Positions 23,467 to 32,791 of a stretch of 64,000 nt of DNA are shown in pieces. Each line of letters opens with the position of its first letter. The first letter of the stretch is position 1. Below the pieces are notes generated by a model, which searched no databases, was not told the DNA's origin, and was given only the letters and a program-made list of their open reading frames with translations. Origin of the DNA: Cardiocondyla obscurior (Eukaryota; Arthropoda; Insecta; Hymenoptera; Formicidae); contig NW_027228795.1 in the NCBI RefSeq assembly GCF_019399895.1, positions 186,001-250,000 on the forward strand, given 5' to 3'. The translations under genes were made by a program, and so were the position numbers.

Positions 23467-24268
23467 AGTAGATGTACATAGGCCGGTTCTGGACCAATTC
23501 GTGTTAGTGTGTCTGTGTGACCTAGGGCGAGGGGTAATGACGTCACGCGGGGAGGGGTGTTTTTCCAGGAATCGCTCCTTTGTCTGCGATTCTCGGAATC
23601 GATTGTTTATAAATATAACAATAACATAAACGTTATGAAATTAGATATTTTAATTACGTAATATGATATTTTAATTACGTAATTTGATATTTTTTAAAAA
23701 TAAATAAGTGCGTTATCGCGCCGCGGTATTTTCCTGCGGCATCGCGAATTTCAAAGGGTTGGCATTTTTCAAAAGGGAGGGGGTGTCTTATTTTTACAGG
23801 GGTAAAGGGGTGGGGTGGGTGTTGGGGGTGATCACGCGAGTCTTAGTCATGGCGTCGGCGGCGGCGAGCGGCGGGGCGGCGGCGGATCGCAAAGGATCGC
23901 GCGCCCATCGTTCCGTCTCGCTCGCACCCGTTCGCGCCGCCTATCGTTCCCTCTCGCTCGCTCTCGTTCACGCGTTCGTCACCATCGACTACGACTCGCT
24001 CGCACCCGTTCGCGCCGCCTATTGTTTATAAACAATTTAGTACACGCTCATACTATTCGAATGCGGGTGACGCTGCACGTACACCCCCGGCTAATCGCTC
24101 CTCCTTATTATCTGGTTTCTCTCTCACTCAGATACGTATGTTGCATACGAACGAGGGCGGACTCACAATTATAATAAAATGAAGGATGGAATAGAAGCGA
24201 TTAAAAATGATACGTGCCGATTACAAAATTATATATTTATTTTATGAATATGCGTTAAAATATATTAC
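23467..24268 (+). repeat. Polinton left terminal inverted repeat (802 bp)
   Basis: It matches the inverse of 43817-44617 almost throughout, with small indels mainly in G-runs near 23800. It contains the palindrome ATTGTTTATAAACAAT (24022-24037), a GC-rich block with GCGCCGCC words, and repeated ATTTTAATTACGTAAT. The short frames inside it are shared by both ends and are not called as genes. Confidence 0.95.
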
Positions 24269-24274
24269 ACAGTT

Positions 24275-24817
24275 TTATACATTTATTACAAGCGCAAGTA
24301 GTTCGCAATCTACAATTTGTTGTTCGTCGAAGGAATCGCTGCTGCGTATAGCGCTCACTGCCTCGGTGCGATTCCTCGATGCGGAAGCGATTTTGCAAAA
24401 TCGCTCGTATTTGTCGTCGATCTTCGGTAGGACTTTGTTAAGTACGTTGAACGTCAAAGAGACGCAATCATCGAAATCCAGCATTCGCGTGAACGTAGCT
24501 TCGGTCATGGCCATACGTGTGTCGACCGATTCGAGTCTTACAAGTTTCATTTCGTTCATGCGGCAAATTCGTACTGTGAGCGAACCTATGTTCGCAACGT
24601 CGTACGGTTGCTTCGGTCGATCGTGAAGCATATTCAGAATTGTCCATCGATGCTCGCACAGTTCTTTCCAGGTGTCGAGCGACATGGTTAATTCATCTCC
24701 TCGATTATCACCTATGATGATTTCCGCAAAACAACGCGTGCCAACGTTCACGCCGATCTCAAGATATTTGTATCCCGTTTGAGTCAGTGGGTATCGCCGG
24801 CAGAGTAAGCGCGTCAC
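24275..24817 (-). CDS. Polinton protein of unknown function (left-end gene)
   Basis: The open frame of ~180 residues begins at a GTG. The frame continues a few codons further up (ISPKRY) to a strong acceptor-like TTTAATTTCCAG at 24850-24839, so a spliced upstream exon is likely. The candidate exon 24915-25130 ends in a perfect GTAAGT donor, but joining the two gives the wrong phase, so the start is not settled. The protein is mixed alpha/beta in composition with a WKEL...HRW patch. No catalytic motif was recognised. It is the first gene inside the left TIR and is transcribed toward the TIR, like the capsid genes behind it. Confidence 0.6.
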   Translation of the reverse strand: MTRLLCRRYPLTQTGYKYLEIGVNVGTRCFAEIIIGDNRGDELTMSLDTWKELCEHRWTILNMLHDRPKQPYDVANIGSLTVRICRMNEMKLVRLESVDTRMAMTEATFTRMLDFDDCVSLTFNVLNKVLPKIDDKYERFCKIASASRNRTEAVSAIRSSDSFDEQQIVDCELLALVINV

Positions 24818-24914
24818 GTATCGTTTTGGCGAGATGCTGGAAATTAAATAAACGCAATTATGAATATAAATATATTAATTGGAAGTAATTAATTTTATAA
24901 GAATGAAAAAACTT

Positions 24915-25130
24915 ACTCGTTAAATTTTTCTCGCTAGATGAGGCTTCAGCACCGCAATCATTTCGACGCACTTCGTAACAGTTTCTCTCGTTGTAATACA
25001 TCGTCGTATTCGCAGTCGTAGTCGTAGTCGTAGAAGAAGTCGTTGCTGCGGCCAAAGCGAAGAATGTACTGATCGCACGATCTGAGGGTACCTCGAGTCG
25101 AGGACGGTTGCGAAAAATCCCCTCTTTCAT
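24915..25130 (-). CDS. Possible first exon or small Thr-rich protein
   Basis: The frame from ATG 25130 starts MKEGIFRNRPRLEVPSD and contains a Thr/Ala-rich run. It meets a consensus donor (A/GTAAGT, intron beginning at 24914) after KNLT. It could be the leader exon of the 24275-24817 gene, though the phase does not fit as read. Function unknown. Confidence 0.35.
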
Positions 25131-25284
25131 TAATTAAAATTTGCATAGAGTGGGGAAATATAAAACGCAGTTAGAAAAATTTTTGGAGAGGGTAATTAAG
25201 AGAGGGGGTGATTGGGGAGAGGGTAAAATAATCGAAAGACGTACATGTATAGGTATGTGATACAAAAAAAGTTTTTATTCAAAA

Positions 25285-25836
25285 TTATACGTCATCATTT
25301 TGATGGTTACGCCACCAATTGTACAATTTAAATACATTTTGTACGGCGCAATTTTTGCAATGTCTTCTACAGCGGAAAGTATTCGAATCGTCCAAATCGT
25401 TGAGCGATTCAATGTTTTCAAAATCCTCTTCGATGTTCCTGACGATCAGATTGTCTGTGTAGAATTTGATATCATCATAATCGTCGCCGTAGTAATCCTC
25501 TTCAAGCATATCTTGCAGCCAATCGCGTTTTTCTAGTCCTTTAACGTATACGATGGCGTGATCGTAGCAGTCCTCCTCATTCTGTAGGGCTCTGATGATC
25601 AGGCGTTTAGCCCGACTGTATGGAACGTCCCCATCTTCCCACGCTATACCGTGATGATTTCGTACCAGCCAGGTAACGAGACGTCTGTCATCTCGCGATA
25701 CTGCGCCCCACGACATAGGAGTCGTAAAGACGTAATGCGCGAGAACGGCACCACCTCGCAGCACCGCTGCTTCCTTCACGACGAAACGTCGTCCAATGGG
25801 ATAACCTTGCAGATCGACGAACGTTGGTGTGGACAT
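25285..25836 (-). CDS. Conserved Polinton accessory protein (FVDLQG start)
   Basis: 183 residues from ATG 25836. The opening (FVDLQGYPIGRRFVVKE), the HYVFTTPMSW patch, the NHHGIAWEDG patch and the C-terminal CRRHCKNCAVQNVF resemble a protein I associate with insect Polintons and their relatives. I know of no assigned function. The last 40 residues hold a possible CxxxCxxC metal site (C159, C163, C166 region). The middle is strongly acidic. It lies between the left-end gene and the TQT-motif gene, all on the minus strand. Confidence 0.7.
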   Translation of the reverse strand: MSTPTFVDLQGYPIGRRFVVKEAAVLRGGAVLAHYVFTTPMSWGAVSRDDRRLVTWLVRNHHGIAWEDGDVPYSRAKRLIIRALQNEEDCYDHAIVYVKGLEKRDWLQDMLEEDYYGDDYDDIKFYTDNLIVRNIEEDFENIESLNDLDDSNTFRCRRHCKNCAVQNVFKLYNWWRNHQNDDV

Positions 25837-25942
25837 GATGATGACGTTTGACGATGCGACTCAATCGAAGGAAGTTACAATACTGAATACGCGCGAGCAA
25901 ATTCATTGGTCTTGTTAATTTCCCCCTCCTTTCCAAATCGCA

Positions 25943-26227
25943 TTACTTTTTTAAATGCTTCGAGACAAAATCCGTCACGCGTTCCTGAAGTCGTTCGGTT
26001 CGCGACTTTTTATCCGTTTGCGTGAATGCATCAACCACTGTGTTTCCCGAGGGTGTCACTCGATACGTCATTCCTCTGTTCAATAAGTGATCCGTCGATC
26101 TAGGATCCGTTTGCGTACCTTTATCTTCCTTTATGTAACTCGCGTTATCGCACCAACAAGACGGTTGATACTTTGATGGTTTCATGACGACGATGACAAT
26201 CTCTCTCTCTCTATCGACGTTACGCAT
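25943..26227 (-). CDS. Small Polinton protein with two TQT (dynein light chain type) motifs
   Basis: 94 residues from ATG 26227. It contains KGTQTDP and, about 30 residues later, AFTQTDK. [KR]xTQT is the known core of LC8/DYNLL-binding peptides, often paired because LC8 is a dimer. Such motifs are used by several viruses to contact the microtubule motor; here this is inference from sequence only. The C-terminus is a basic amphipathic stretch (TERLQERVTDFVSKHLKK). It sits 72 bp downstream of the MCP gene on the same strand, so it may be a virion-associated protein. Confidence 0.6.
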   Translation of the reverse strand: MRNVDREREIVIVVMKPSKYQPSCWCDNASYIKEDKGTQTDPRSTDHLLNRGMTYRVTPSGNTVVDAFTQTDKKSRTERLQERVTDFVSKHLKK

Positions 26228-26298
26228 ACGACGGAATGGAAGTGAATACGCAACGGTCGTCGATTCACCGCTTTACATACACATGTCGAAGATCATTT

Positions 26299-27501
26299 CT
26301 ACGTGATCTTACGTACAACGTTGGTCAACGGATTGTATTGAACCAAACGATCGTGTATGATGAGACAGTAAGCCGTGGTATTTGGCGCTACATTGTCCTT
26401 GCATTCAAACTCTAATCTCACGTCCACGGTAGCGGTTTTAACCGACTCGTTTTGACGCGAGCAGTCGATGATGACGAACGGACCGTTGAGCAGAAACGAC
26501 GTGACGGTGAGATTCGGTTCGAGATACTCGTAGCCGTAATATTCTTTGCAGAAACGCGCGTACGCGTCGTAGAGAATCGCGTATCTACGTTTGCTAAAGT
26601 CGAGGTTCATATCGTCGTACGGGTAGCACTCGGAGTTGAGATAGAGCTTCACGTTGGTCAGTTTGCAGTCGTCGAAACGACTGTTGTCCTCGGACATGAT
26701 GTTTTTTCGACCTGTCTGCAGAGCGAAGATGACGTATCGAGGTTTCTCGAGTTGCGTGGCGGTCTTGATGGCCCACGAGTGCTTGGTCGTGAGTTGCAGT
26801 AGCGGAAACTCATACAGATCCCATGAGCGAAATCCCATACTGACGAATCGACCGCTCTCCAAGGTGCGCAACATCGCCAATTTCTTTACCTCGTTTAAAA
26901 GTACGTGAGGCATACGCCATTGTATTTTCAGCAAGTCAACCTTAGGCTCGACCGCGGAACTGCCCACCAGGCAATTGTTGTCGTTGCGCGCTCGTATGAG
27001 AATCAATTCGTGACGAGCGTTGATCACGACGCGTCTATAGTCCTCGCAAAATCCCAGCAGCATGTTGAGCGGTACGCAGAAATTGAAGTAACCGTTTGCA
27101 TTGATCGTGGGACTGAGCCATCCCGCGTTCCGCAGAATCACGCTCCTGTTGGACGAAACAGTCGCGTAATTTTTCAGCGTGCTGGTTATGCCGACATTTC
27201 GGTTACGATCGATCTCCACACCGTCGAGCTCGTATCGTATCTCGTCGAACATGAAGGCGATGCAGTTGTCTCCGAGAGTCACGTCAGCTCCCGCAACCAC
27301 CTTGCCCTTCGTTAATTTTCCCTCGACGTAGAGAAAACTATCGTGCGGTAGCGTGTACAGATCTTGCTGTTGTATCGGTATTCTTATCTCATCGCTGTGT
27401 TCGAACGTCGTATTGGCGAACGGATTGTAAGCGTGAGTCTCGATCTTGACGATTCGATCGTCGAAGACCGGTTCGTCTCGGATATTCAAAATGTCGGACA
27501 T
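26299..27501 (-). CDS. MCP: Polinton major capsid protein (double jelly-roll)
   Basis: 400 residues from ATG 27501. Size, beta-rich composition, the PFANTTFEH and IRIPIQQQDLYTLPHDSFLY opening, and placement between the penton gene and small virion-type genes match Polinton MCPs, which are predicted to form capsomers through a double jelly-roll fold. The C-terminus (TAYCLIIHDRLVQYNPLTNVV) is typical of the family. No frame damage is visible. It is separated by 207 bp from the minor capsid gene upstream on the same strand. Assignment is by recognition of the family pattern; a profile search would confirm it. Confidence 0.85.
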   Translation of the reverse strand: MSDILNIRDEPVFDDRIVKIETHAYNPFANTTFEHSDEIRIPIQQQDLYTLPHDSFLYVEGKLTKGKVVAGADVTLGDNCIAFMFDEIRYELDGVEIDRNRNVGITSTLKNYATVSSNRSVILRNAGWLSPTINANGYFNFCVPLNMLLGFCEDYRRVVINARHELILIRARNDNNCLVGSSAVEPKVDLLKIQWRMPHVLLNEVKKLAMLRTLESGRFVSMGFRSWDLYEFPLLQLTTKHSWAIKTATQLEKPRYVIFALQTGRKNIMSEDNSRFDDCKLTNVKLYLNSECYPYDDMNLDFSKRRYAILYDAYARFCKEYYGYEYLEPNLTVTSFLLNGPFVIIDCSRQNESVKTATVDVRLEFECKDNVAPNTTAYCLIIHDRLVQYNPLTNVVRKIT

Positions 27502-27708
27502 CGTTCAGATAAAGTTATTTCGCACAGCGAATCCGAGCGATCTCAGAAATTCAACGTTTGTTTCGGTTAATCTTTTTTTTCTTCTTCCTATCCTTTCGAC
27601 GCTATTTACAGCGAAATGTTGTTGTTGCGGTTCAGGCTGTTGGATCGTCCCAGCACCGAAACTGATCGTTGTAACGCGACTCGTTTTGTTCGGTATTAAC
27701 ATACCACG

Positions 27709-28461
27709 TTATCGTTGTGGTCGTCGTTGTTGTTGTCGCACGTGCAATCTGACGGTGATCTCCTCTCCGCGAAAGTCGAGCGGTCGACCGTTCTGGTTGG
27801 TGACGCGTATCGTGAGATCCGTAACGTATCGCACGATGATCGGCAGGTAAATGACTTGCGTGGGCGTTTCCGTGATCTTATATCCTGGTGGCACTTTCGG
27901 TGAAAACTCGTGAATCGTGTGCATGCGTTCGCCGTTGCAGTACGCTCCCGCGGTTACGTTACATTCGATGCGGATAATATTCAGGTTGATTATATTGATC
28001 GGTAAGTCGGACTCGTGCCATTTTCGCGGTTGCAGTACGCGGTGTGGCGAGAATCCGAGAAGCGGTCCCAACGAGTTTGGTTTCGAAAAGTTTACCGTGT
28101 ACGCTGATTTGATCTCGCTTCTCATAGTGTTGAAGTTTGCGCGAATCGTTATCGAGAAATCATCGTTCTTCTCGCTCTTCTCATTACGATTACCATCGGC
28201 GGTGTCGCGTTGTCGCGGCATCGCATGTTTCAAAAATTTGTCTATTGCCTGTATCTCATACGATCCCTCGGGAATCGTAATTTCCTTGCCGTCCGTGCCG
28301 TAGTAGAATTTATTGTTTGTAGAATCGACGTTCGGTATGGTGTTGTAAGTCGCAAAGTCCGTGAGACCGAGCTCGTAATCACCGTCGCTGAAATCCAACG
28401 CCGGTGAGTAGCTCGAATGGAGAACGCTGCTCCTACCGGTTAACGTGAGCGTGATCGACAT
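27709..28461 (-). CDS. mCP: Polinton minor capsid (penton-type, single jelly-roll) protein
   Basis: 250 residues from ATG 28461. Family hallmarks are YNTIPNVDSTNNKFYY near the N-terminus, a LLGFS motif in the middle, a CNVTAGAYCNG patch, and PPGYKI followed by IYLPI near the C-terminus, ending in FRGEEITVRLHV and a short basic tail. The protein is expected to sit at capsid vertices. It lies directly between MCP and the protease fusion gene, 36 bp from the latter, which argues for coordinated late expression. Confidence 0.85.
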   Translation of the reverse strand: MSITLTLTGRSSVLHSSYSPALDFSDGDYELGLTDFATYNTIPNVDSTNNKFYYGTDGKEITIPEGSYEIQAIDKFLKHAMPRQRDTADGNRNEKSEKNDDFSITIRANFNTMRSEIKSAYTVNFSKPNSLGPLLGFSPHRVLQPRKWHESDLPINIINLNIIRIECNVTAGAYCNGERMHTIHEFSPKVPPGYKITETPTQVIYLPIIVRYVTDLTIRVTNQNGRPLDFRGEEITVRLHVRQQQRRPQR

Positions 28462-28497
28462 GTTCGAAGCGATACTGAGGCGAAGTATGTCGCGACG

Positions 28498-29562
28498 TCA
28501 GTTTTTAAACGTAATCGCGTCGATCGTACTTAAAAATCGCAGACACAGCTGTCCACAGATACTCTGATCGTACGTTTGATAGGATCGTCGATTGTATTCT
28601 ATCGACGAGACGTCGACTCCGAGATATCTCACCAATTCTATGGGCGGTCGGAGATTACCGAAGCCGTCAAAGTACGCGACGCGATTTCCTCTTTTGGCGT
28701 ACGCTACCCAGTGAGTCCCCGGACCCGTCACGTTGTCCAGGTTCACGATACCGCTCTCGTTTGTACGCGCACCACTCATAGGTAGGGTGTCGCGCATAAA
28801 GACGCCTCTGAAATAAGGAACGCGCATACGTCTGGCCAGATGATTCAACTGCACGTTTGTAGTCGCACCCAAAGGCATTTTTAACGTCTGCTCGACGTTT
28901 TTTTTTCTTCCTCTCTTCGCAACAGTCATACCTCTGCCGTACCTGTACGGCTTGAGAGAGAGACCCCGTCCACCGTTGTACGGGGCCAGATGTACGCCGG
29001 ATCCACCGGCTGCCGCGCGAGCAGCTTTTCTCTCGTTTACGGCTCTCGCTATACTCGCGGCTCCACCGACAAGTGATCCGACTGCGCCGAGAATCGGAAT
29101 GATCGGCAGCATGCCACCGCGCTTTGCTGTTGGAAGCATGCGTTTTTTGCGAATCGTACTTCTTCTTCTCCTCTTCGTAATCGTTCTGTTTCTCACAGTC
29201 CTCAACCTGTTCTTTCTAGTCGACATACCCATCCCAATTTTCGTTTTAGCTTTCATCGCAGCCCACACGGCTGCTGCGGCGGCTCTCTCGCGTAAGCCTG
29301 AATCTTTCGCTATAACGCGTTTTCCCGCTCTCTTGGCGAGTTCTTTGTCCGCTGCGTGTCTATCTGTGAGATCGTTGCTTCGCGCGTACGCCAAGTCGTG
29401 CTCGCGACACGCTTCGTCCAACGGATTAACGCCTCGATCGCCTCTCGCTATGCGTTCCTTCAGTCGAGTTCCCGGCCCGCAAAATTGATAACCGGGGATG
29501 TGCAGTTCGAAGGGGAGGGCGTTTATCGCGCGATTCAACAAACCTTTGCCGCAGCACTTTAC
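28498..29562 (-). CDS. PRO: PLA2-like / basic core-peptide-like / adenain-type cysteine protease fusion
   Basis: Three parts are visible in one frame. First, a PLA2-like segment beginning CCGKGLLNRA, with YQFCGPGT and the catalytic-type CREHDLAY. Second, a very basic middle (TITKRRRRSTIRKKRM) followed by a hydrophobic GGMLPIIPILGAVGSLVGG, resembling adenovirus core peptide/pVI-type membrane-active regions. Third, an adenain-like protease domain with GTHWVAYAK (His), AYFDGFG (acidic), and QSICGQLCLRFL (Gln and Cys). Adenain-type proteases mature capsid proteins. No ATG lies ahead of the PLA2 core. The frame is open to 29727, where only a GTG occurs, so the start may be lost, non-AUG, or supplied by splicing; 29562 marks where the family sequence begins. 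It overlaps the stop of the upstream 93-residue gene. Confidence 0.75.
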   Translation of the reverse strand, partial: VKCCGKGLLNRAINALPFELHIPGYQFCGPGTRLKERIARGDRGVNPLDEACREHDLAYARSNDLTDRHAADKELAKRAGKRVIAKDSGLRERAAAAAVWAAMKAKTKIGMGMSTRKNRLRTVRNRTITKRRRRSTIRKKRMLPTAKRGGMLPIIPILGAVGSLVGGAASIARAVNERKAARAAAGGSGVHLAPYNGGRGLSLKPYRYGRGMTVAKRGRKKNVEQTLKMPLGATTNVQLNHLARRMRVPYFRGVFMRDTLPMSGARTNESGIVNLDNVTGPGTHWVAYAKRGNRVAYFDGFGNLRPPIELVRYLGVDVSSIEYNRRSYQTYDQSICGQLCLRFLSTIDAITFKN

Positions 29563-29840
29563 TTCCGATGAAGCGGTAGACGACGTTGACACTCGCCGCA
29601 CTCTCGGATTAACGGAGCAGGTCCGTCGATGTGCGTTTCTTGCCAGGGTTGATTGTAATGCTCGAGGCACCTGCGGTAGGTTCGAACCTCCGGATCTTCC
29701 GTCAAGTGCACGGGAAGTTTGTCCCACACGTGATGAACGTAATCGCCGCAGACGTGCAGCAAAACGGCTTTTGGTACGATGCTCAACTGTTCCGCGGTCA
29801 AATTCAACACGTCAAAGGGATGTTTCAGCGCGAGATACAT
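29559..29840 (-). CDS. Small Polinton protein upstream of the protease fusion
   Basis: 93 residues from ATG 29840. It reads HPFDVLNLTAEQLSIVP near the start, then HVCGDYVHHVW and CxxC (CGEC) near the end. Its TAA (29561-29559) overlaps the beginning of the PLA2-like sequence in another frame, a tight overlap typical of viral gene packing. Function unknown. It is divergent from the ATPase gene, with about 140 bp between the starts. Confidence 0.55.
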   Translation of the reverse strand: MYLALKHPFDVLNLTAEQLSIVPKAVLLHVCGDYVHHVWDKLPVHLTEDPEVRTYRRCLEHYNQPWQETHIDGPAPLIRECGECQRRLPLHRK

Positions 29841-29982
29841 GTCGATTAATGAGCTATTCGCGGGGTCGCGCGACTATAAATAGGCGCGCGAGTGATCGTC
29901 TCCGTACAGCGGGTACGAGATGCGGTTCGTGCGACAACCGCAGACGATACGCGTCGCGAATTGCGACGACAGATTACGACTG

Positions 29983-30630
29983 ATGGACAGTCTCGAGAGG
30001 GAGAAAAAACGCAGACATGGTGAGATGCTGCCAAACACCGTGCGCGCGATCGTGTGCGGCCCATCGAACTGCGGCAAAACGAACGTTCTGATCAGTCTGT
30101 TGGAGAGTCCGCACGGTTTGCGTTTCGAGAACGTGTACGTGTACTCGAAGTCGCTGCAGCAGCCCAAGTATCAGTACTTGGAAAGTCTGCTGACGCCGAT
30201 CGAAGAGATCGGCTATTTCACGTTCTCCAACAACAGCGACGTCGTTCCGCCGAGCGAGGCGCTTCCGCATTCGATCTTCGTCTTTGACGATATCGCGTGC
30301 GACAAGCAAGACGCCGTGAGAGAATACTTCGCGATGGGTCGTCACTCGAACGTAGACTGCTTCTATCTGTGTCAGTCGTACGCGAGGATACCGAAGCATC
30401 TGATACGCGACAACGCGAATCTGCTGATCCTGTTCAAACAGGACGGAACCAATCTGAAACACGTGTACAACGATCACGTCAACACCGACATGTCGTACGA
30501 CGAGTTCAGTGCGTTGTGTCGCGAATGCTGGCAACATGATCACGGTTTCGCGGTAATCGACAAGGACAGTCCGCTCGACAACGGGCGATACAGGCGAGGA
30601 TTCGACGTGTTTGCGGTACCGTCGAGTTGA
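29983..30630 (+). CDS. ATPase: Polinton DNA-packaging ATPase (A32/FtsK-HerA class)
   Basis: 215 residues from ATG 29983 (MDSLEREKKRRHGE). The frame also has an ATG at 29920, but the downstream start fits the usual family N-terminus. Walker A is GPSNCGKT, and Walker B is SIFVFDDIAC. The region after it (DCFYLCQSYARIPKHLIRDN) carries the sensor-like residues of this ATPase group. The enzyme pumps genome into preformed capsids in related viruses. The frame is intact. It heads the plus-strand block ATPase-DUF8207-integrase. Confidence 0.88.
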   Translation: MDSLEREKKRRHGEMLPNTVRAIVCGPSNCGKTNVLISLLESPHGLRFENVYVYSKSLQQPKYQYLESLLTPIEEIGYFTFSNNSDVVPPSEALPHSIFVFDDIACDKQDAVREYFAMGRHSNVDCFYLCQSYARIPKHLIRDNANLLILFKQDGTNLKHVYNDHVNTDMSYDEFSALCRECWQHDHGFAVIDKDSPLDNGRYRRGFDVFAVPSS

Positions 30631-30711
30631 TTTTTAACAGATTGATGATATCGCGTGACAATCAGTCGTCGAAGACGCTTCGTCGAGAACGGATCGCGCG
30701 ATACGATCGAT

Positions 30712-31804
30712 ATGACGGGGAGAAACGACAACCATGACGCGCGCGAGCATGAAAAGATTACGCGGGAGATCGAGAAGACGAGCGAGGCGATTCGCAGGAA
30801 GCATCGAGCTATAAAGACCGACACGATCGACGCCGACATCGCGTCGGAGAAGCGCCTCAAGCCCATCGTCGAACCTCTAAAGCGGATGGTCGAGACCGTC
30901 GAGGAATCCGGTATCGCGGTACCGAAGGTGGAGTCGAAATCGGAGCGATTGACACCGAAACTGGAGCGACGATTGTGGTCGACACCAAAACCCGAACGGC
31001 GTTTAAACGTCACGTTTGACGATTCGTTGTCGTCGGCAACGTTAGGCGATACGATCGTAGCTAATCCGTCATTGAGTGATACGACCGTCGATCGACCGTC
31101 GATTCGTACGTTACGACCAAAACGTCGAACTTCCGTCGACGCCACGGCCCCGCACATCGACGCCGCGGTTCGGCGTATCGACGCCGCGATCTGGCGTATC
31201 GACGCCGCGGCCCAGCGTATCGATGGCAACGATGTATCTGGAAGCGGCGAGCGGTGACAGAAGAATAAATATCGATGACGTTTTCGGTATATACTTTGAC
31301 ACGAACAAAGTAATGCTCGGGAACAAGCATGTCGAATTCGACCATAAAAACGATGATATAATCGTCGCTGGTAAGAGATATCCCGGTACGGAAGGTCTGT
31401 ACGAGTTGATTTTCAAGAAGGTACCCGATGAAACCGCTTACACCGAGGCGGATAAACGTCACTACAAGAGCATACTCGAAGCGACGAACGCGCATAAGAA
31501 AGATTTCAGCGACAGCGGTCGCGTCATGGGTAACAGAGGCTCAAAGTACGTGAAGGTGATCGCACCGCTGCTGTCAGGCGATTCGGCCAGGAAATCGAGA
31601 AGAAAAAGCTCCGGTAAAGGATTACCTCGCCTCATGACGTTAAACGATCACACGATCGACTACGTGCACTGGGACGATCCTAACGAGCTCGTGGATCGTC
31701 TTCGATTGCTGGATGCTTCGCGTCGAGCCGGTCACAACGCTCACGACAACGAAATTCTGTCGATCGTCGAGGAACTGCGCGAGGCGGGTTTGATTATAAA
31801 TTGA
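30712..31804 (+). pseudogene. Polinton DUF8207-type protein, apparently frameshifted
   Basis: The N-terminal part, from ATG 30712, is a charged coiled coil (EKITREIEKTSEAIRRKHRA) and stays open to 31257. The C-terminal part, in the next frame and open from 31076 to 31804, carries the conserved domain: INIDDVFGIYF, GTEGLYELIFKKVPD, GNRGSKYVK, and IDYVHWDDPNELVDRLRLL. The C-terminal frame has no ATG until just before the domain (MATMYLEA). In relatives these two parts form one protein, so a one-base shift inside the short repeats at ~31140-31230 (units of a Ile-Asp-Ala-Ala-type codon set) is the simplest reading. Alternatives are a programmed shift or two separate proteins. Function unknown. 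Confidence 0.65.
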
Positions 31805-31837
31805 TCGACCGGGAGGAATCGAGCGACAGAATCGATC

Positions 31838-32791
31838 ATGTCTAGATCGCGCAAGTCGAGCGACGCAGGTCCCGAGAGGAGGCGACTCGTTGACGAGTTG
31901 CACGCCCCGGCGAGAAGAAATTTTCCGCGAAGACGCGTCGTGGTCAAGGGATATGACGATCTGTGGCAGGCTGATATCGTCGAGATGCAACCGTACGCGC
32001 GTTTCAATCGAGGCTACCGCTATATTCTTACCGTCATCGACGTACTCGGCAAGTACGCGTGGGCGATACCGCTCAAGAACAAAGGCGGCAGCGAGACGGC
32101 TGACGCTTTAGCGGAGTTGATGCGAAAGAGCGGGCGATGCCCGAAAAATCTGCAAACTGACATGGGAAAGGAGTTTTACAACGCCGACGTGCAACGACTT
32201 TTCGCGAAACGCGGCGTCAATCATTACTCGACATACTCGGTAATGAAGGCGTCGATAGTCGAACGATTCAATCGCACGCTCAAAAACGCCATGTGGAAGA
32301 TGTTTACACTCAATGGTAATTATGAGTGGTTCGACGCGCTACCGCGTCTCGTAGACGAGTACAATAGGCGCAAGCATCGAACGATCGGCATGCGGCCCGT
32401 TGACGTGACACCTGATATCGCCAAAAAACTCCTCGACACCGTGTACAGCGCTATAAAGATAGCCGCTCCGGCCAAATTCAGGGTCGGTGATAAAGTACGC
32501 GTGAGCAAGTTTAAAATGATTTTTGAAAAGGGATACACTCCGAATTGGACCACCGAGGTTTTCACGATCGTTAAGGTGCAGCAAACTAATCCAGCTACCT
32601 ATCTACTGGAGGATTATCGCGGTGAGGCGATATCCGGAGCGTTCTACGAGTACGAGTTGCACCGCGCGACGCATCCGGACGTGTATCTGGTGGAGAAGGT
32701 TCTGCGCAAAAAGGGTGACAAGGTCTACGTAAAATGGTTGGGATTCGACGGATCGCACAATTCGTGGATCGACAAAAACAGCATCGTTTAA
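31838..32791 (+). CDS. INT: Polinton retroviral-type integrase with C-terminal chromodomain
   Basis: 317 residues from ATG 31838. The core DDE triad is visible as D46 (WQADIVEM), D108 (LQTDMGKEF) and E142 (SIVERFNRTLK). After an SH3-like region (FRVGDKVRVSKFK), the last ~45 residues form a chromodomain (VYLVEKVLRKKGDKVYVKWLGF, shown here only as its key residues Y, W and the final SW). The chromodomain could steer insertion to methylated histone H3, which fits the repeat-rich target; that link is inference. Frame intact. It ends the plus block, 34 bp after the DUF8207 frame. Confidence 0.93.
   Translation: MSRSRKSSDAGPERRRLVDELHAPARRNFPRRRVVVKGYDDLWQADIVEMQPYARFNRGYRYILTVIDVLGKYAWAIPLKNKGGSETADALAELMRKSGRCPKNLQTDMGKEFYNADVQRLFAKRGVNHYSTYSVMKASIVERFNRTLKNAMWKMFTLNGNYEWFDALPRLVDEYNRRKHRTIGMRPVDVTPDIAKKLLDTVYSAIKIAAPAKFRVGDKVRVSKFKMIFEKGYTPNWTTEVFTIVKVQQTNPATYLLEDYRGEAISGAFYEYELHRATHPDVYLVEKVLRKKGDKVYVKWLGFDGSHNSWIDKNSIV

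Noticed and set aside
23708..24174. 107- and 119-residue ORFs in the Polinton TIR (also 43911-44303)
   Set aside because: Arg/Ser/Ala-rich frames in a GC-rich repeat, present at both ends, with no motif; TIR sequence rather than genes.
26452..29983. Many long plus-strand ORFs opposite the capsid and protease genes
   Set aside because: Shadows caused by high GC content and codon bias on the minus strand; no domain patterns.
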